This document shows positions 9,250 to 18,257 of a DNA stretch of 64,000 bases, piece after piece (position 1 is the stretch's first letter; each line of letters opens with the position of its first letter). The stretch comes from JAHJQQ01 sp963737555. GTDB taxonomy: Bacteria; Pseudomonadota; Gammaproteobacteria; Thiohalobacterales; Thiohalobacteraceae. The notes beneath the pieces are model-generated. The model searched no databases. It was not told the origin of the DNA and saw nothing but the letters and a program-made list of their open reading frames with translations. A program made the position numbers and the translations under genes. The stretch is from contig CAVTTB010000005.1 in the NCBI GenBank assembly GCA_963737555.1, positions 237,019 through 301,018 on the forward strand, read 5' to 3'.

Positions 9250-9795
9250 TCAGGTTACTACGAAGGATCTGGCGATCTCGAGTTTAACCAAGGCATCGAG
9301 AATCAGAATGATTTCTGCTACTCCAAGACCTGCCCACCCCGGGTGATCGAAATAACGGCCGTAGTTGTCCAGCGCCATCACGGCTTTGTGCGCGCCTTCG
9401 CGCGGCGCGCCATCCGTCTTGCCCATCATGATGTCCGCGCCGGACATCAGCTCTCCGATCACAATATGCAGCATGGCGTCGGCGCCCGGTTCCAGTTTGC
9501 ATTGAGCGATGATCGTGCCGACTTCTTGTGCCGTCTTTTCCCCGAGCGCCTTGTACTCGGCGGCGGACAGTTCACCCGCATGGATGGCAGGCAGCTTTTC
9601 CGCAAAGGCCGCGCGCAGCGTGTCCATGCCACTGCGCAGCGGCGCATCGGTTGGCCATTGTTTGCCGTGATCGAGCGCGAGCGTCGCCGTGCCGTGACCG
9701 GCGTGCGCGTCATGGGCCGTCTCGGCATACGCAGGATTGGACATCGCAATGAAGCTACTGAGCAGCGCGGCATGCGCATATGAAACTGATCGCAT
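9250..9795 (-). CDS. Putative periplasmic helical protein (DnrO-like)
   Basis: ATG 9795 is chosen because AAGGAGGG lies 8 bp upstream and it opens a clean signal peptide (MRSVSYAHAALLSSFIAMSN, cleavage after PAYA); an in-frame start further upstream lacks these. The mature protein begins with a His-rich stretch (ETAHDAHAGHG), then a KQWPTDAPLRSGMDTLRAAF motif seen in small periplasmic proteins annotated as DnrO-like, and a helical domain (ADIMMGKTDGAPREGAHKAV). A metal- or heme-related role is possible because of the His and Met residues, but none is established. Confidence 0.6.
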   Translation of the reverse strand: MRSVSYAHAALLSSFIAMSNPAYAETAHDAHAGHGTATLALDHGKQWPTDAPLRSGMDTLRAAFAEKLPAIHAGELSAAEYKALGEKTAQEVGTIIAQCKLEPGADAMLHIVIGELMSGADIMMGKTDGAPREGAHKAVMALDNYGRYFDHPGWAGLGVAEIILILDALVKLEIARSFVVT

Positions 9796-9877
9796 AGTGT
9801 GATCCCTCCTTAACGGGAATTTCCCGACGAGTGTATGTGGACAACCCTGGTTTAAGCCAGCCGTTATTGATGCACGG

Positions 9878-10434
9878 CTACCGGTCCGCAATCATTCCTT
9901 CCATGGCGCGAATCCGATGGGCCGTTTCTTGCCTCGGCTCCGGTGGTTTCATCAATTCGCGGATCGCGTCGAACACCATTTTGAACTGCGCATCGTATTT
10001 GCTTTCGAGCGCCGCGAGCTTGCGCGCCAACTCCACATTCGAGGTCAGCAACTGCCGCAAGCGGACGAAGGTGCGCATGATCTCGATGTTGACCTGCACC
10101 GCTCGGGCGCTGCGTAGCACGCTGGAGAGCATGGCGACGCCTTGCTCGGTGAAGGCATAGGGCAGAGTATCGCCGGGCGCCGCCCCAACTTGAAGTCACA
10201 AATTGTGACTTCAAGTTTGCAACCTCCTGTTTTGTAAGCTGGAAGATAAAATCATCCGGGAACCGTTCGGCATTGCGCTTGACCGCCTGGATAAGCACTT
10301 TCGTCTCGACTCCGTAAAGCGCTGCAAGATCATGGCTGAGCATCACCTTCTGCCCGCGCAGCCACAGGATCGATTCGGTGATGCGTTCGAGGGGAACAAC
10401 GGAATTCGTCGGGAACAGGGTTCTTGGTAGCCAT
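9878..10434 (-). CDS. ORF6N-domain DNA-binding protein, two frameshifts
   Basis: The ORF6N domain, a KilA-N-associated fold common in phage-derived antirepressors, is visible: LERITESILWLRGQKV, MLSHDLAALYGVETKVLIQ, NAERFPDDFIFQLTKQEV, then AMLSSVLRSARAVQVNIEIM and RTFVRLRQLL. A helical tail ends in a short basic segment. Start ATG 10434 has AAAGGAG. Frames change near 10400 (after MATKNPVPDEF) and near 10180, where the conserved ...RYSPYAFTEQGVAML region is scrambled. It stands alone and may be a phage remnant or a housekeeping regulator. Confidence 0.75.
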
Positions 10435-10540
10435 CCTTGGTCTCCTTTGCGGTCATCCTGACCGGAATAAAGACGAAATTCACAATAGCACCGGCCGACA
10501 CATCATGTCATGGTGGATTGCCTGAAGCCGATTGGTGCGC

Positions 10541-12504
10541 TCAGCGCGCGACCACTTCGATCGCAGTCCGCGCAGATCACCCGCGGCCCACTGCCGACGA
10601 CGTAGCGCAGTTCATAGCGTCCCGGTTCATCGGGCGCGGTGAGTTTGCCGGGGTTCTCGTTGCGAATATCGAAGTAGGAGAGGTACGCACTCTCTTCGGC
10701 GTCCGGTGCGACGATGGTGATGAAGTCCCGCGCGTAAGCGGGGCCGGTCCAGCTCACGGCGAATTCGCTGCCGGCGGCGACCGAGGCCGGTGCGGTGAGA
10801 CTGGCCTGCACATCGGTTACGTTGATCGGCGCCGTCGCGAGCGTGTTATGGCCGGCCTCGTTGTTGAAGCGCACCTCGTACTCGCCGGGTTCGACCGGCG
10901 CGGTGAGCGTGACCGGGTTGCCGCTGCGGGTGTATTCGTAATCGGCATAGAGTTCCGGCGGCGAACCGGTCGGGACGATGGTGATGTAATCCTTGTCGCG
11001 GTTCGGGCCGCTCCAGTTCACCTGGAAGTCGCTGCCGGCCACCACGTCGGTCGGCGCTTGCACGGTGGCGGTCGTGGCCTTCACCGTGATCGCTGTGCGC
11101 GCGAGCGATTCGCCGCCGTCTTCGTTGGTGTAGCGCAACTCGTAGTCACCCGGTTCGTGTGGCGCGGTGAGCGATGAGCGGATTGCCGTTTTTCGTGTAG
11201 CCGTAGGAGAGATAGCTGCCCTCCGGCGCGTCTTTGCGCACGATGGTGACGTAATCGCGTGCGCGATTCGGGCCTTCCCATTTCACCTCGAAGTTTTCAC
11301 CCACCGCGATCTCCGCCGGTCCGGTCAGCGTCGCCTGCACCGGCGTCACCTGCAAAGGCGCGCTGACCAGCGTGCTGCGCGCAAGGTCGTTGGTATAGCG
11401 CAGTTCGAACGCGCCGGCGTCCATCGGCGCGGTCAGCGTGAGCGGATTGCCGTCCTTGGTATAGGCGTAGTCGAGGTACGAACCTTCCTCCGCGCCTTTC
11501 TGCACCACCGTGACATAGTCCTTCGGCCGATTCGGACCTTCCCAACTCACCTGGAAATCGGTGCCGGCCGCGACCTGCTCCGGCCCCTTCAATGAAGCCG
11601 GCGGCGGCGCAATCTCCACCGCGATCAACTGCGGCTTGCCCGGCGTCGCTTCGAATTCCTGCGTGCCGGTGGCCGGACCGAACTGCGCCTCGACGCGATA
11701 ACGGCCGGCCGGCAATTCGAGTGCCGGCGAAGCGTCTTCCGCAAGCGCGGGCGCGGCAGCGCCTTCACCGATGCGCGCGAGTTTCCACGTCACGCCGCCG
11801 CTCAGCGGTTTGCCCTTGGGACCGTCGAGCGCCTGGAAACGCACCTGCGGCGGCAACGCCTTCGTCGGCGCCGCGGGTTTTTCCACCGCGGCCTGTTGCA
11901 GCGCGTCTTTCAATTCGCCGGCATTGGCCGCGGTGAAGAACTTGCCGCCGGTCGCATCCGCCACGCAGCGCAGTTGCTTCTGCTCGTCGGCCTTCAGGCC
12001 GAAGCCGATCACGTGCGCGGTGAAGGCGATGCCGCTCTTCTCCAACGCGGCGGCGACCGCGCAGGGATCGGCATTGCAGCTCTCGATGCCGTCGCTCACC
12101 AGAATCACCGTGGCCGGACGGTCACGAAACCCAAGTTCCTCGGCCGCGCGCCGCACCGATTCCGTCAACGGCGTCTTGCCGCGCGGCACCAGTGCGTTGA
12201 CCTGCGCCGTCAGCGCGCTCGCAGCGGCGCTGCCGACCGGCGCGATCAGTTCGATGTCACCGCAATCGCCCGGCCGCCGATGACCGTAGGCCATCAGTCC
12301 GAGCGGACGGCTCGCATCCCACTGCGCGAGGATGCCGCCCACCGCCTCGCGCGCGATCTCGATCTTCGCCCGCCCGTCGATCTGTCCCCACATGCTGTTG
12401 GAGGCATCGAGGATCAGGATGGTGTCGCCGGTGGTGTCGGCGGCGCTGGCGTTGTGCGTTATCAGGCAGAGGGCGGCGAGCAGGGTGCGCGGAAGGAGCT
12501 TCAT
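10541..12504 (-). CDS. Secreted VWA-domain protein with four tandem beta-sandwich repeats, two frameshifts
   Basis: A signal peptide (MKLLPRTLLAALCLITHNAS, cleaved after ASA) precedes a von Willebrand A domain with an intact MIDAS: DASNSMWGQ, T at GKTPLTES and VSDGIESC. After a linker come four ~85-residue repeats sharing AAGTDFQVSWEGPNR, YVTVVQKG, SYLDYAYTKDGNPLTLTAP and FELRYTN, which look like Ig-like or carbohydrate-binding sandwiches. The frame shifts near 11145-11170 between repeats 2 and 3, and near 10575, where the last repeat would end ...RTAIEVVAR. The protein probably acts in the periplasm or on the surface as an adhesin or scaffold. Confidence 0.75.
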
Positions 12505-12543
12505 TGTGATTACCTCGCGGCCGAGCGTCGGCCTCAGTGAGAT

Positions 12544-12604
12544 GGGAACAGATTTATTAGATTTATGATGCCATCAATCTTTGATCGAAAATAAATCTGT
12601 TCCC
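12544..12604. repeat. Inverted repeat of the GGGAACAGATTTAT family
   Basis: The perfect 14-bp arms GGGAACAGATTTAT (12544-12557) and ATAAATCTGTTCCC (12591-12604) enclose 33 bp. The motif resembles the widespread palindromes mobilised by REP-associated tyrosine transposases (RAYT). Related half-sites occur near 14193, 16214, 34407 and 34459. The remaining gap to 12825 shows no gene. Confidence 0.7.
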
Positions 12605-12825
12605 ATTTTGTGTCCGATTCAATGTTGATTGGGTTCATCAGAACCCAGCGAACCTCGACCAGCAGCAAGCCGTTTTAAACTATTTACTGAACCAAGCGGG
12701 GCATGCGCTTGTCATTGTGTATGTTCATGGGTAACTAAACCCTGAATATCATCGGCTTTTGTTGTGAGAATATGGTCTTTATAGTTCCAATCCACGCACA
12801 GTCAATAATGTCGGAGGAAACCACC

Positions 12826-13393
12826 ATGCACAGCGCCAATCAAGTTGGGGACAGTCGTCGCGGCCCTGGGCGTACTCGCCGCAATGGGTATGCAGCCAAT
12901 CTACGCCGAGGAACGTACTTGCGCCGGCATGCTGGGCAGCTTTACCGTCGATAACCTACGCGTGCCCAGCGGCAAAACCTGCACACTCAACTCGACACGA
13001 GTAAAGGGCACAATAAAAGTTGGGAGCAATGCAACGCTGTACGCCCGCTCGGTGCGTGTCGTCGGCAACATCCAAGCGGAAGGCGCGAAGCTGGTCAGCG
13101 TGACGGGCACCTCGACGGTCGGCGGCAGCATACAGATCAAGCAAGGCGGCGCGGCGACGATAAACCGCGCCAGGGTGAACGGCGATATCCAGTTCGAGTC
13201 CAACACCCGGGCACTGAGCGCAACCTACAATAACGTCGGTGGTAACCTGCAGGCCTTTCAGAACAAGGGCGGCGTCAGGATCGCCTACAACGTAATCGAC
13301 GGTAATCTGCAGTGCAAAGAAAATGTTCCCGCACCGACGGGTGGCGGTAACAAAGTCTACGGCAGCAAAGAAGATCAGTGCAGGAGGCTCTAG
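12826..13393 (+). CDS. Secreted beta-helix-like repeat protein, frameshift in signal peptide
   Basis: ATG 12826 lies 8 bp after a perfect GGAGG. The signal-peptide core (LGTVVAALGVLAAMGM, then QPIYA) continues in another frame, so a one-base indel lies near 12840-12850 by a GGGG run. The mature protein (~160 aa) has short repeats of the type VGSNATLYARSVRVVGNIQ, STVGGSIQIKQGGAATINRA and NNVGGNLQAFQNKGGVRI, with G-N/S-I/L-Q repeating every ~20-25 residues, as in right-handed beta-solenoids. Two Cys near each end could pair. It is probably periplasmic or secreted; its function is unknown. Confidence 0.6.
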
Positions 13394-13400
13394 CCACTTT

Positions 13401-13510
13401 GTAAAATCGGGGTCGTGTAAGATCGGGGTCGCGTGTAAAATCGGGGTCGGAGAGCAATTGTTTCTAATATTAGCGTTAATTGTTCTCTGACCCTGATTGT
13501 TCTGACCCTG
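13401..13510. repeat. Tandem and inverted TAAAATCGGGGTCG repeats
   Basis: Three direct copies of T(A)AA(A/G)ATCGGGGTCG (from 13402, 13417 and 13436) run into an inverted repeat, AGAGCAATT (13451) / AATTGTTCTCT (13478-13488), followed by two copies of GACCCTGATTGTTC. It resembles a RAYT-type element with duplicated ends. It fills the gap between convergent genes and may terminate both. Confidence 0.6.
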
Positions 13511-13515
13511 ATTGT

Positions 13516-14136
13516 TCAGAAGTCGTACTGCGCACCGGCCGTCCAGGCATCAAGGTCACTATCCGCATTAATACGCTCCCATTCGGCGCGGATGCCCAGG
13601 TTGCCGTTCAGTGCATAGCGCGCACCGACACCGAAATGGACGTCGTTGCCGTCATTGTCGAAGGGCTCGATCAAGACCGTAATGCCTGCCGGTGCAGATA
13701 CGTCTGTGTCGGTATTCCAACTTGCAACACCCAGCTTGCCGAACAGTTCCAGGCTCTCACGCACCGGCAGGATACCCACCGCATCGATCATCCAGGCCGT
13801 CGTATCCAGATCGGTGTAGATGGTACCAGCACCCAATGCCGGGGGCAGATTGGAATCCGCGGCGAGCGTGCCGTAGTCCATGTACGTGACTTCGACGCCG
13901 AAGTTCTCCATCAACCGCTGGCCGCCGAAGATCTTCCAGGCTGTGTCGTTGTCGTCGACCGAGCTGGTGGGGATGCCATAATACTCAGCATCGACATCGC
14001 TGCCGCTGATATCGAGAGAGGATTGACCGACACCCAGACCGGCATACCACACTCCGGAATTTTCGGCGAATGCCGCGCTCGAACTCAGCATGGCGCACGC
14101 CACGAGCACCGCCAGGGGCGATTTACGTCTATTCAT
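13516..14136 (-). CDS. OmpA-like outer-membrane beta-barrel protein
   Basis: This 206-residue protein has a signal peptide (MNRRKSPLAVLVACAMLSSS, cleaved after AFA) and alternating beta-strands ending in the aromatic C-terminus AGAQYDF expected for BAM-dependent insertion. Strand patterns such as WYAGLGVGQSSLDI, NFGVEVTYMDYGTL, LFGKLGVASWN and GVGARYALNGNLGIRAEWERI fit an eight-stranded OmpA-type barrel without a peptidoglycan domain. The start ATG 14136 has AAGAGGA upstream. Confidence 0.8.
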   Translation of the reverse strand: MNRRKSPLAVLVACAMLSSSAAFAENSGVWYAGLGVGQSSLDISGSDVDAEYYGIPTSSVDDNDTAWKIFGGQRLMENFGVEVTYMDYGTLAADSNLPPALGAGTIYTDLDTTAWMIDAVGILPVRESLELFGKLGVASWNTDTDVSAPAGITVLIEPFDNDGNDVHFGVGARYALNGNLGIRAEWERINADSDLDAWTAGAQYDF

Positions 14137-14190
14137 CCGATGATCCTCTTATGATGTTTTGAATCTGTTTTTTTCAAAATCAGGGGCGGC

Positions 14191-14709
14191 TCAATCTGTT
14201 CCCATTATTTGTACCGGCGCAAGCCTTAACCACAGCTGCCCATCTGCCGTCACGGAGCTTTGATGGACCGAAAACCTAGCTGCGGACTTGAGGATTGGTT
14301 GAGTAAGCACAGCCCCGGAGAAGTCACCATTGATACGCCAATGATACTCAATGTGAGTGATTTTTCCCGACTTACGGAACACGAAAAAGTATTCGCCTTC
14401 CTCGACTATCGCCGGTGTAATCCACCAACAATCGACGCCATCTATGCCAAGTAAAGAGCAAATGCGTTCACGATCTTCATACGGCCCGAACAGATAAAGC
14501 TCTTCCCAATCAAAATCCGTGATCTGCGCAATATCGATCATCACAGAATGCTTTTCGCGCACCTCTTCTCCGATTAGCCGACTGACTCTTCCGGGCTGTG
14601 AACCTGCGTTGGAACAGCTCACTATCAGAAGCGCCAAAAGGAGCGTGAATGGCAGCTGTAAAAGGGTACGGCGGGAATATTGATGCGCCAAACAAACTGG
14701 GTCGGTCAA
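14191..14709 (-). CDS. Hypothetical lipoprotein
   Basis: This 172-residue protein has a hydrophobic N-terminal segment followed by a lipobox-like LIVSC (LLQLPFTLLLALLIVSCS), suggesting a lipoprotein; Cys-29 to Cys-33 would be the modified residue. The mature part contains DWEELYLFGPYEDRERICSL and DCWWITPAIVEEGEYFFVFR, with no recognised domain. The start is uncertain, because the first 20 residues overlap the repeat-rich gap and may not be coding. It is next to, and in the same direction as, the TPR lipoprotein gene. Confidence 0.6.
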   Translation of the reverse strand: MTDPVCLAHQYSRRTLLQLPFTLLLALLIVSCSNAGSQPGRVSRLIGEEVREKHSVMIDIAQITDFDWEELYLFGPYEDRERICSLLGIDGVDCWWITPAIVEEGEYFFVFRKSGKITHIEYHWRINGDFSGAVLTQPILKSAARFSVHQSSVTADGQLWLRLAPVQIMGTD

Positions 14710-14731
14710 AATCTATTCCCTCCGTCCCCTT

Positions 14732-16174
14732 TTATTCCAGTATCTCTGCAAGCTTAGCCTTCCAGTATTCATAGAATTCCGGCTTCCAGCTGCAGGCTTT
14801 ATTGCCATGCACACATTCAACAAATTTCTTGGCCCAGGCTTTATCAGCGGGCACACATGTCTGCTCTGAGCAAATAGTTAGAAATGTTTCGAACGCTATA
14901 ACAGTCCTATCGTCTTTCAATCGATAAAGGGCTGATGCATAGTTAAACCACGTCTCCGGCTTCGGCTCTGTCGAATATGCAAGCAGAAGATCCTTAGACG
15001 CCAGCTCGTAATTATTCAAATGCTGCAGATTGAGCCGGCCTCGTGAATCCCTTGCCCAGACGTTATCAGGTTCTCTTTCTAAAATCGCACTGTAGTCCTG
15101 ATTTGCACCAACATAGTCTTTTTTATGCCAGTACAGGCGCGCACGTCTTTCAAGAGGCGCCGTGGAGCGCGGGTACAACTTCATCGCACGGTCAATATCC
15201 ACGAGTGCCTCGTCATATCGATCAAGCTCCATCAATACATCGGCGCGACTGTTTAATGTCTCCTGGACACCATCTCGTTTTGCTATTGCTGTATTAATAT
15301 CTTTAAGCGCCTGTTCATAGTCGCCTTGCCGCTTATACTCGCTTGCACGGGCAGCATAGAATCTCCAATTCGGATCGAGCGATATTGCGTGATCCAGAAG
15401 CATGATGGCCTTTTCGTATTCACCATCACGCCTACGTTCGCTCGCCTGATAATAATCCACGACCCCGCGCAGCCTCGCAAAAAGCGGATTCTTTTCGCGC
15501 ATGGCGTAGGCCCTATCCGCGAAGCTTTCCATCTCTTCCCATGACCCACCCCATTGTGGCATCAGCGATATCATGTATCTGTCTCTCACGAGATACGTGC
15601 TGGGAACATTAGCCAACGCTTCTCTGAGCAACTTCATCTTCTCATCGTGCAAGCTACTGGCCATAGCCATATTTAACAGCCCTGCATAAGCCACCGTCAA
15701 CGCCGGCTTCATTTCCAGTGCATGCCTTAGATCATCACGCGCCTTCTCGAAATAAGCCTCCATCTGCTCGAACCGGCTTTTGCCTACGGCACGCGCGAAT
15801 CCAGGACCGCGCGCCTCCCATCCACGCCCAACGAAATAAATACCTCTTGCCATGCGCGCAACCCACGATTCCGGATTCCGTCCCACCCAGTCGTTATAAA
15901 TATCCTCATCATCCTTAGACCTGTACGAGAAGATAGTCTCGATATCGGACATCAGAACTTCAGCAACAGGGTCTCTCTCAGCACCCTTCTGTATATCGAT
16001 GACAATGCGTTCCAATTCTGAATAGTTACGTGCATAGAACATGTCACGCATTTCGATAATCCGTTCTACGGGAATATAGGCATCTGTTCCCGAGCCGATT
16101 TTATACTTGTCAGCGCACCCTGTTATACCAGTAATAATTACAAAGAACAGCGTGATCGAAATATTGCGCATCAT
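14732..16174 (-). CDS. TPR-repeat lipoprotein
   Basis: This 480-residue protein has a lipoprotein signal (MMRNISITLFFVIITGITGC) and at least five tetratricopeptide repeats between residues ~245 and 420 (e.g. YEKAIMLLDHAISLDPNWRF, YEQALKDINTAIAKRDG, YDEALVDIDRAMKLYPRST). The N-terminal half contains a longer helical region. Such proteins act as envelope scaffolds; no specific partner is evident. A+T content is higher than in the flanking respiratory genes, as in the adjacent lipoprotein and cassette genes, which suggests acquired DNA. Confidence 0.72.
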   Translation of the reverse strand: MMRNISITLFFVIITGITGCADKYKIGSGTDAYIPVERIIEMRDMFYARNYSELERIVIDIQKGAERDPVAEVLMSDIETIFSYRSKDDEDIYNDWVGRNPESWVARMARGIYFVGRGWEARGPGFARAVGKSRFEQMEAYFEKARDDLRHALEMKPALTVAYAGLLNMAMASSLHDEKMKLLREALANVPSTYLVRDRYMISLMPQWGGSWEEMESFADRAYAMREKNPLFARLRGVVDYYQASERRRDGEYEKAIMLLDHAISLDPNWRFYAARASEYKRQGDYEQALKDINTAIAKRDGVQETLNSRADVLMELDRYDEALVDIDRAMKLYPRSTAPLERRARLYWHKKDYVGANQDYSAILEREPDNVWARDSRGRLNLQHLNNYELASKDLLLAYSTEPKPETWFNYASALYRLKDDRTVIAFETFLTICSEQTCVPADKAWAKKFVECVHGNKACSWKPEFYEYWKAKLAEILE

Positions 16175-16208
16175 TTTTTTATTACCTGTTATATGTTTTT
16201 ATTGTTGG

Positions 16209-16285
16209 CAATCGGGGACAGAATAAATATTTTGGGTAAGAGTAAAAACCGTTCGCCGTCGTCTTCAATTCCAAGTTTTTACTCT
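16209..16285. repeat. Palindromic GGGGACAGA / AGAGTAAAAAC element
   Basis: A GGGGACAGAATAAATA stretch (16214-16229) is followed by an inverted repeat, AGAGTAAAAAC (16239-16249) and GTTTTTACTCT (16275-16285). The motif belongs to the same RAYT-like palindrome group as 12544-12604. The gap 16175-16360 has no gene. Confidence 0.6.
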
Positions 16286-16360
16286 GACTCCAAATATCTT
16301 TAGGCGTCCTAGTAATTTGTAAAAGCAACGTTCAACTAGCTTTTCCTAACACGCTGAGTT

Positions 16361-16774
16361 TCAGTTCAGTCGTAGCTCAAGTCCCTTTGGGGGCGACGGT
16401 CCAATAAATTCGATGCCAATTCGTCTCGGTGGCCGGTTCTCTATGTGAGCAAGCTTTACCTCCATAATTGTGAAATCTGTCTTGACTACCTCTAGTCTGG
16501 CCTTAAGTTGAAGAATCTTTTTCTCCGTATCCGGAGCATCATTGTTTGGATCATCTCTCAGTATTTTTTGATAATCATCGCTCATCTCGATTATCTGCTC
16601 TAGGCGTTCCCCTATCTGTTTTCGAATCTCTGCAATCTTAAGTATTTCTTCCACATCCTGGCTTCGTTGCGCTATTCGAAGGTTCATCCACTGCCATATG
16701 GACCCCGATCCAGCGACTGTACCGACTAGGAATGCGCCAATGGCCCACCATCTACATGTTTTGGTCTCAAGCAT
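16361..16774 (-). CDS. Hypothetical single-pass membrane protein with coiled coil
   Basis: This 137-residue protein has one N-terminal membrane helix (WWAIGAFLVGTVAGSGSIWQW) followed by a long helical, coiled-coil region (EILKIAEIRKQIGERLEQII, KKILQLKARLEVVKTDF). No family was recognised. Start ATG 16774 has AGGAGCG upstream. It lies just beyond the last attC-like site of the cassette cluster, so it could be the terminal cassette; a convincing attC on its far side was not found. Confidence 0.6.
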   Translation of the reverse strand: MLETKTCRWWAIGAFLVGTVAGSGSIWQWMNLRIAQRSQDVEEILKIAEIRKQIGERLEQIIEMSDDYQKILRDDPNNDAPDTEKKILQLKARLEVVKTDFTIMEVKLAHIENRPPRRIGIEFIGPSPPKGLELRLN

Positions 16775-16813
16775 TGTTAATTGCGCTCCTGATTGTCGAT
16801 ACGCATTTGGGCC

Positions 16814-16897
16814 GCCTAACTACAAAGGTGAGCGGCGCGCGGTACGCGCGTCCGGCGGAGGCTGAAGGCCGGAGCGAACTCGACCGCCTTGTTAGTC
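16814..16897 (-). other. attC-like site 1 of integron cassette cluster
   Basis: On the minus strand the site runs from GACTAAC (16897-16891) to GTTAGGC (16820-16814), matching the R''/R' core sites (RYYYAAC/GTTRRRY) with one mismatch on the first. Between them are partly complementary GC-rich arms (GGCGGTCGAG..., CGCGCGCCG). The stop codon of the 16892-17272 gene lies inside the first core site, typical of cassettes. Confidence 0.75.
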
Positions 16898-17272
16898 ATT
16901 GTTCTTCCACCATTCATCGCCGTACTCCCCAGCGGAAACGAGAAGCCGCACCGATGAGCCCGCAAGCGCGAAATACTGGTGGCCGCGTCGAGCCACGACC
17001 AAGGCACGAAGCTTACCTTCAATGTCTTCAAACCCGGCCGAAACACACGCCCACCGAAAGCCCGCAACAGAGGCCTCCCCATCTCGCACCGCCACCAGCC
17101 TGGCGGGATGCCCGGCTGAGACAGAAGCAAAATCGTGTATCGCCAACTCAGACATTCCAGAGGCCACAAACTCAGCAAGCCGCGAACGGAGCTGATCGAT
17201 GTCGTCTGCCGTTCCTTCGAGCAACACCGCATCGGTTCCTTTGAAATCTGAAAAGTGTCCTAGCTTGAGCAT
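16892..17272 (-). CDS. Integron cassette gene, hypothetical protein (126 aa)
   Basis: This is a 126-residue soluble alpha/beta protein of unknown family (MLKLGHFSDFKGTDAVLLEG start; FALAGSSVRLLVSAGEYGDE near the end). Its start lies 7 bp from the core site of attC 2 and its stop is inside attC 1, so gene plus attC 1 form one cassette. Many cassette genes are of unknown function; none of its motifs is recognised. Confidence 0.65.
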   Translation of the reverse strand: MLKLGHFSDFKGTDAVLLEGTADDIDQLRSRLAEFVASGMSELAIHDFASVSAGHPARLVAVRDGEASVAGFRWACVSAGFEDIEGKLRALVVARRGHQYFALAGSSVRLLVSAGEYGDEWWKNND

Positions 17273-17278
17273 TGATAT

Positions 17279-17338
17279 GGCTAACGTTTGAAGCCAGCCG
17301 CGCGCGTCAGCGCGTTGAACCGGGCTGAATAGTTAGAA
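17279..17338 (-). other. attC-like site 2 of integron cassette cluster
   Basis: The core sites are GTTAGCC (complement of GGCTAAC, 17279-17285) and TTCTAAC on the minus strand (complement of GTTAGAA, 17332-17338). The 46 bp between them include inverted arms around GCCAGCCGCGCG and CGGGCTG. The short spacing resembles small attC sites. The stop of the 17333-17611 gene lies within the site. Confidence 0.75.
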
Positions 17339-17611
17339 CGCATTTTCTGCACCCTTCCCCGGTTTTCCAAACCGACGACCGAAGACAAAGCCGAGCAAGC
17401 CACCGGCGAGCGCGACAGGCGAACCAAACAAAATTGCAATGGGCCACATTGAGACACCACCGCCACGGTAAGGCAAGACGTAAGCATCAAACAGCACAAA
17501 TACGATAAAACAGGCAACAGGCGCCAAAACCGCATACCCCAAGCGTTTGCCTTTGCGCTGAAGCACAAGAGCTAGAGCAAAGGAGACCAGCAATATGATT
17601 AAGAAGGCCAT
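17333..17611 (-). CDS. Integron cassette gene, small membrane protein (92 aa)
   Basis: The start ATG 17611 is chosen because it lies 4 bp after the core site of attC 3; a longer upstream extension would run through the attC site and is not credible. The 92-residue protein has three hydrophobic segments (MAFLIILLVSFALALVLQ, YAVLAPVACFIVFVLFDAY, MWPIAILFGSPVALAGGLLG) and a basic C-terminus. No family was recognised. Gene plus attC 2 form one cassette. Confidence 0.65.
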   Translation of the reverse strand: MAFLIILLVSFALALVLQRKGKRLGYAVLAPVACFIVFVLFDAYVLPYRGGGVSMWPIAILFGSPVALAGGLLGFVFGRRFGKPGKGAENAF

Positions 17612-17614
17612 GCG

Positions 17615-17740
17615 TTCTAACGTTTGAGCTGAGCCGCGAGCGCCGGTGTGGCGCTTGGCCCGCGAGGCAGATGATGACAGTGAGCGCCTCGCGGGCCAAG
17701 TGCCATGCCGGTGCGAGTTGGCTCCAGCGAAGGGTTGGGG
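17615..17740 (-). other. attC-like site 3 of integron cassette cluster
   Basis: The core site next to the following gene is TTCTAAC (17615-17621; GTTAGAA on minus). The other end is GTTGGGG (17734-17740), a degenerate match. The ~110-bp interior has large complementary arms (GGCTTGGCCCGCGAGG and CCTCGCGGGCCAAGTGCC), giving a long hairpin typical of big attC sites. Confidence 0.65.
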
Positions 17741-17747
17741 CGCTCTC

Positions 17748-18242
17748 TCAAAGCGGCCACTTCTTCCGCAAGATGCGCAGGCCGGCAAGCAGTGAGTCAA
17801 GCTCCTCGAGAACCTCTTGCAGTTGGTCCATGGAGTAGCTGACCGAGCGTTGCTTCTGGGAAGTCGGGAGTCCGATGACATTGACAACGCGCTCTTCGAT
17901 TGGCTCTACGCCCCAACGGCCATGAATGAGCTCATTGCGCACTTGGCGCACTGTGTCGGCTTGGTCGATCCACGATAGGTAGGCAAGGTGTGCTTCTGAT
18001 CCTTCGGGTAGAAGATCACCGACCGACTTTAGCAGGAAGTTCAAACGAACACTGAAGCCGGATTCTTCATGCTCTCTGGTGAGTTGCTCAAGTCGGGCGC
18101 CGCGGCCAACCCAGGCGACGCACAGGCCGAGTTCCATCTCTAGTCGCGAGAACCCAAACAGAATCCTTCCCAAGAGCGTCGCTGCCTTCGTCTCCAGTTC
18201 GTGGTGAAGAGCAGAATTTTCGGTGCCAGTGAGTTCGCGCAT
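17748..18242 (-). CDS. Integron cassette gene, hypothetical protein (164 aa)
   Basis: This is a 164-residue soluble helical protein (LLGRILFGFSRLEMELGLCV, SWIDQADTVRQVRNELIHGR, LQEVLEELDSLLAGLRILRK). The RNELIHGRWG motif is common in small alpha-helical proteins of mobile elements, but no functional family is assigned. It sits between attC 3 (downstream) and the attC 4 core site, 16 bp from its start, so it is a complete cassette. Confidence 0.65.
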   Translation of the reverse strand: MRELTGTENSALHHELETKAATLLGRILFGFSRLEMELGLCVAWVGRGARLEQLTREHEESGFSVRLNFLLKSVGDLLPEGSEAHLAYLSWIDQADTVRQVRNELIHGRWGVEPIEERVVNVIGLPTSQKQRSVSYSMDQLQEVLEELDSLLAGLRILRKKWPL

Positions 18243-18257
18243 GTGAGACCAGGAGCG

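Noticed and set aside
16345..16360. TCCTAAC near the end of the 16361 gene as a sixth attC
   Set aside because: Only one core-like box is present with no complementary partner or arms within a normal distance.
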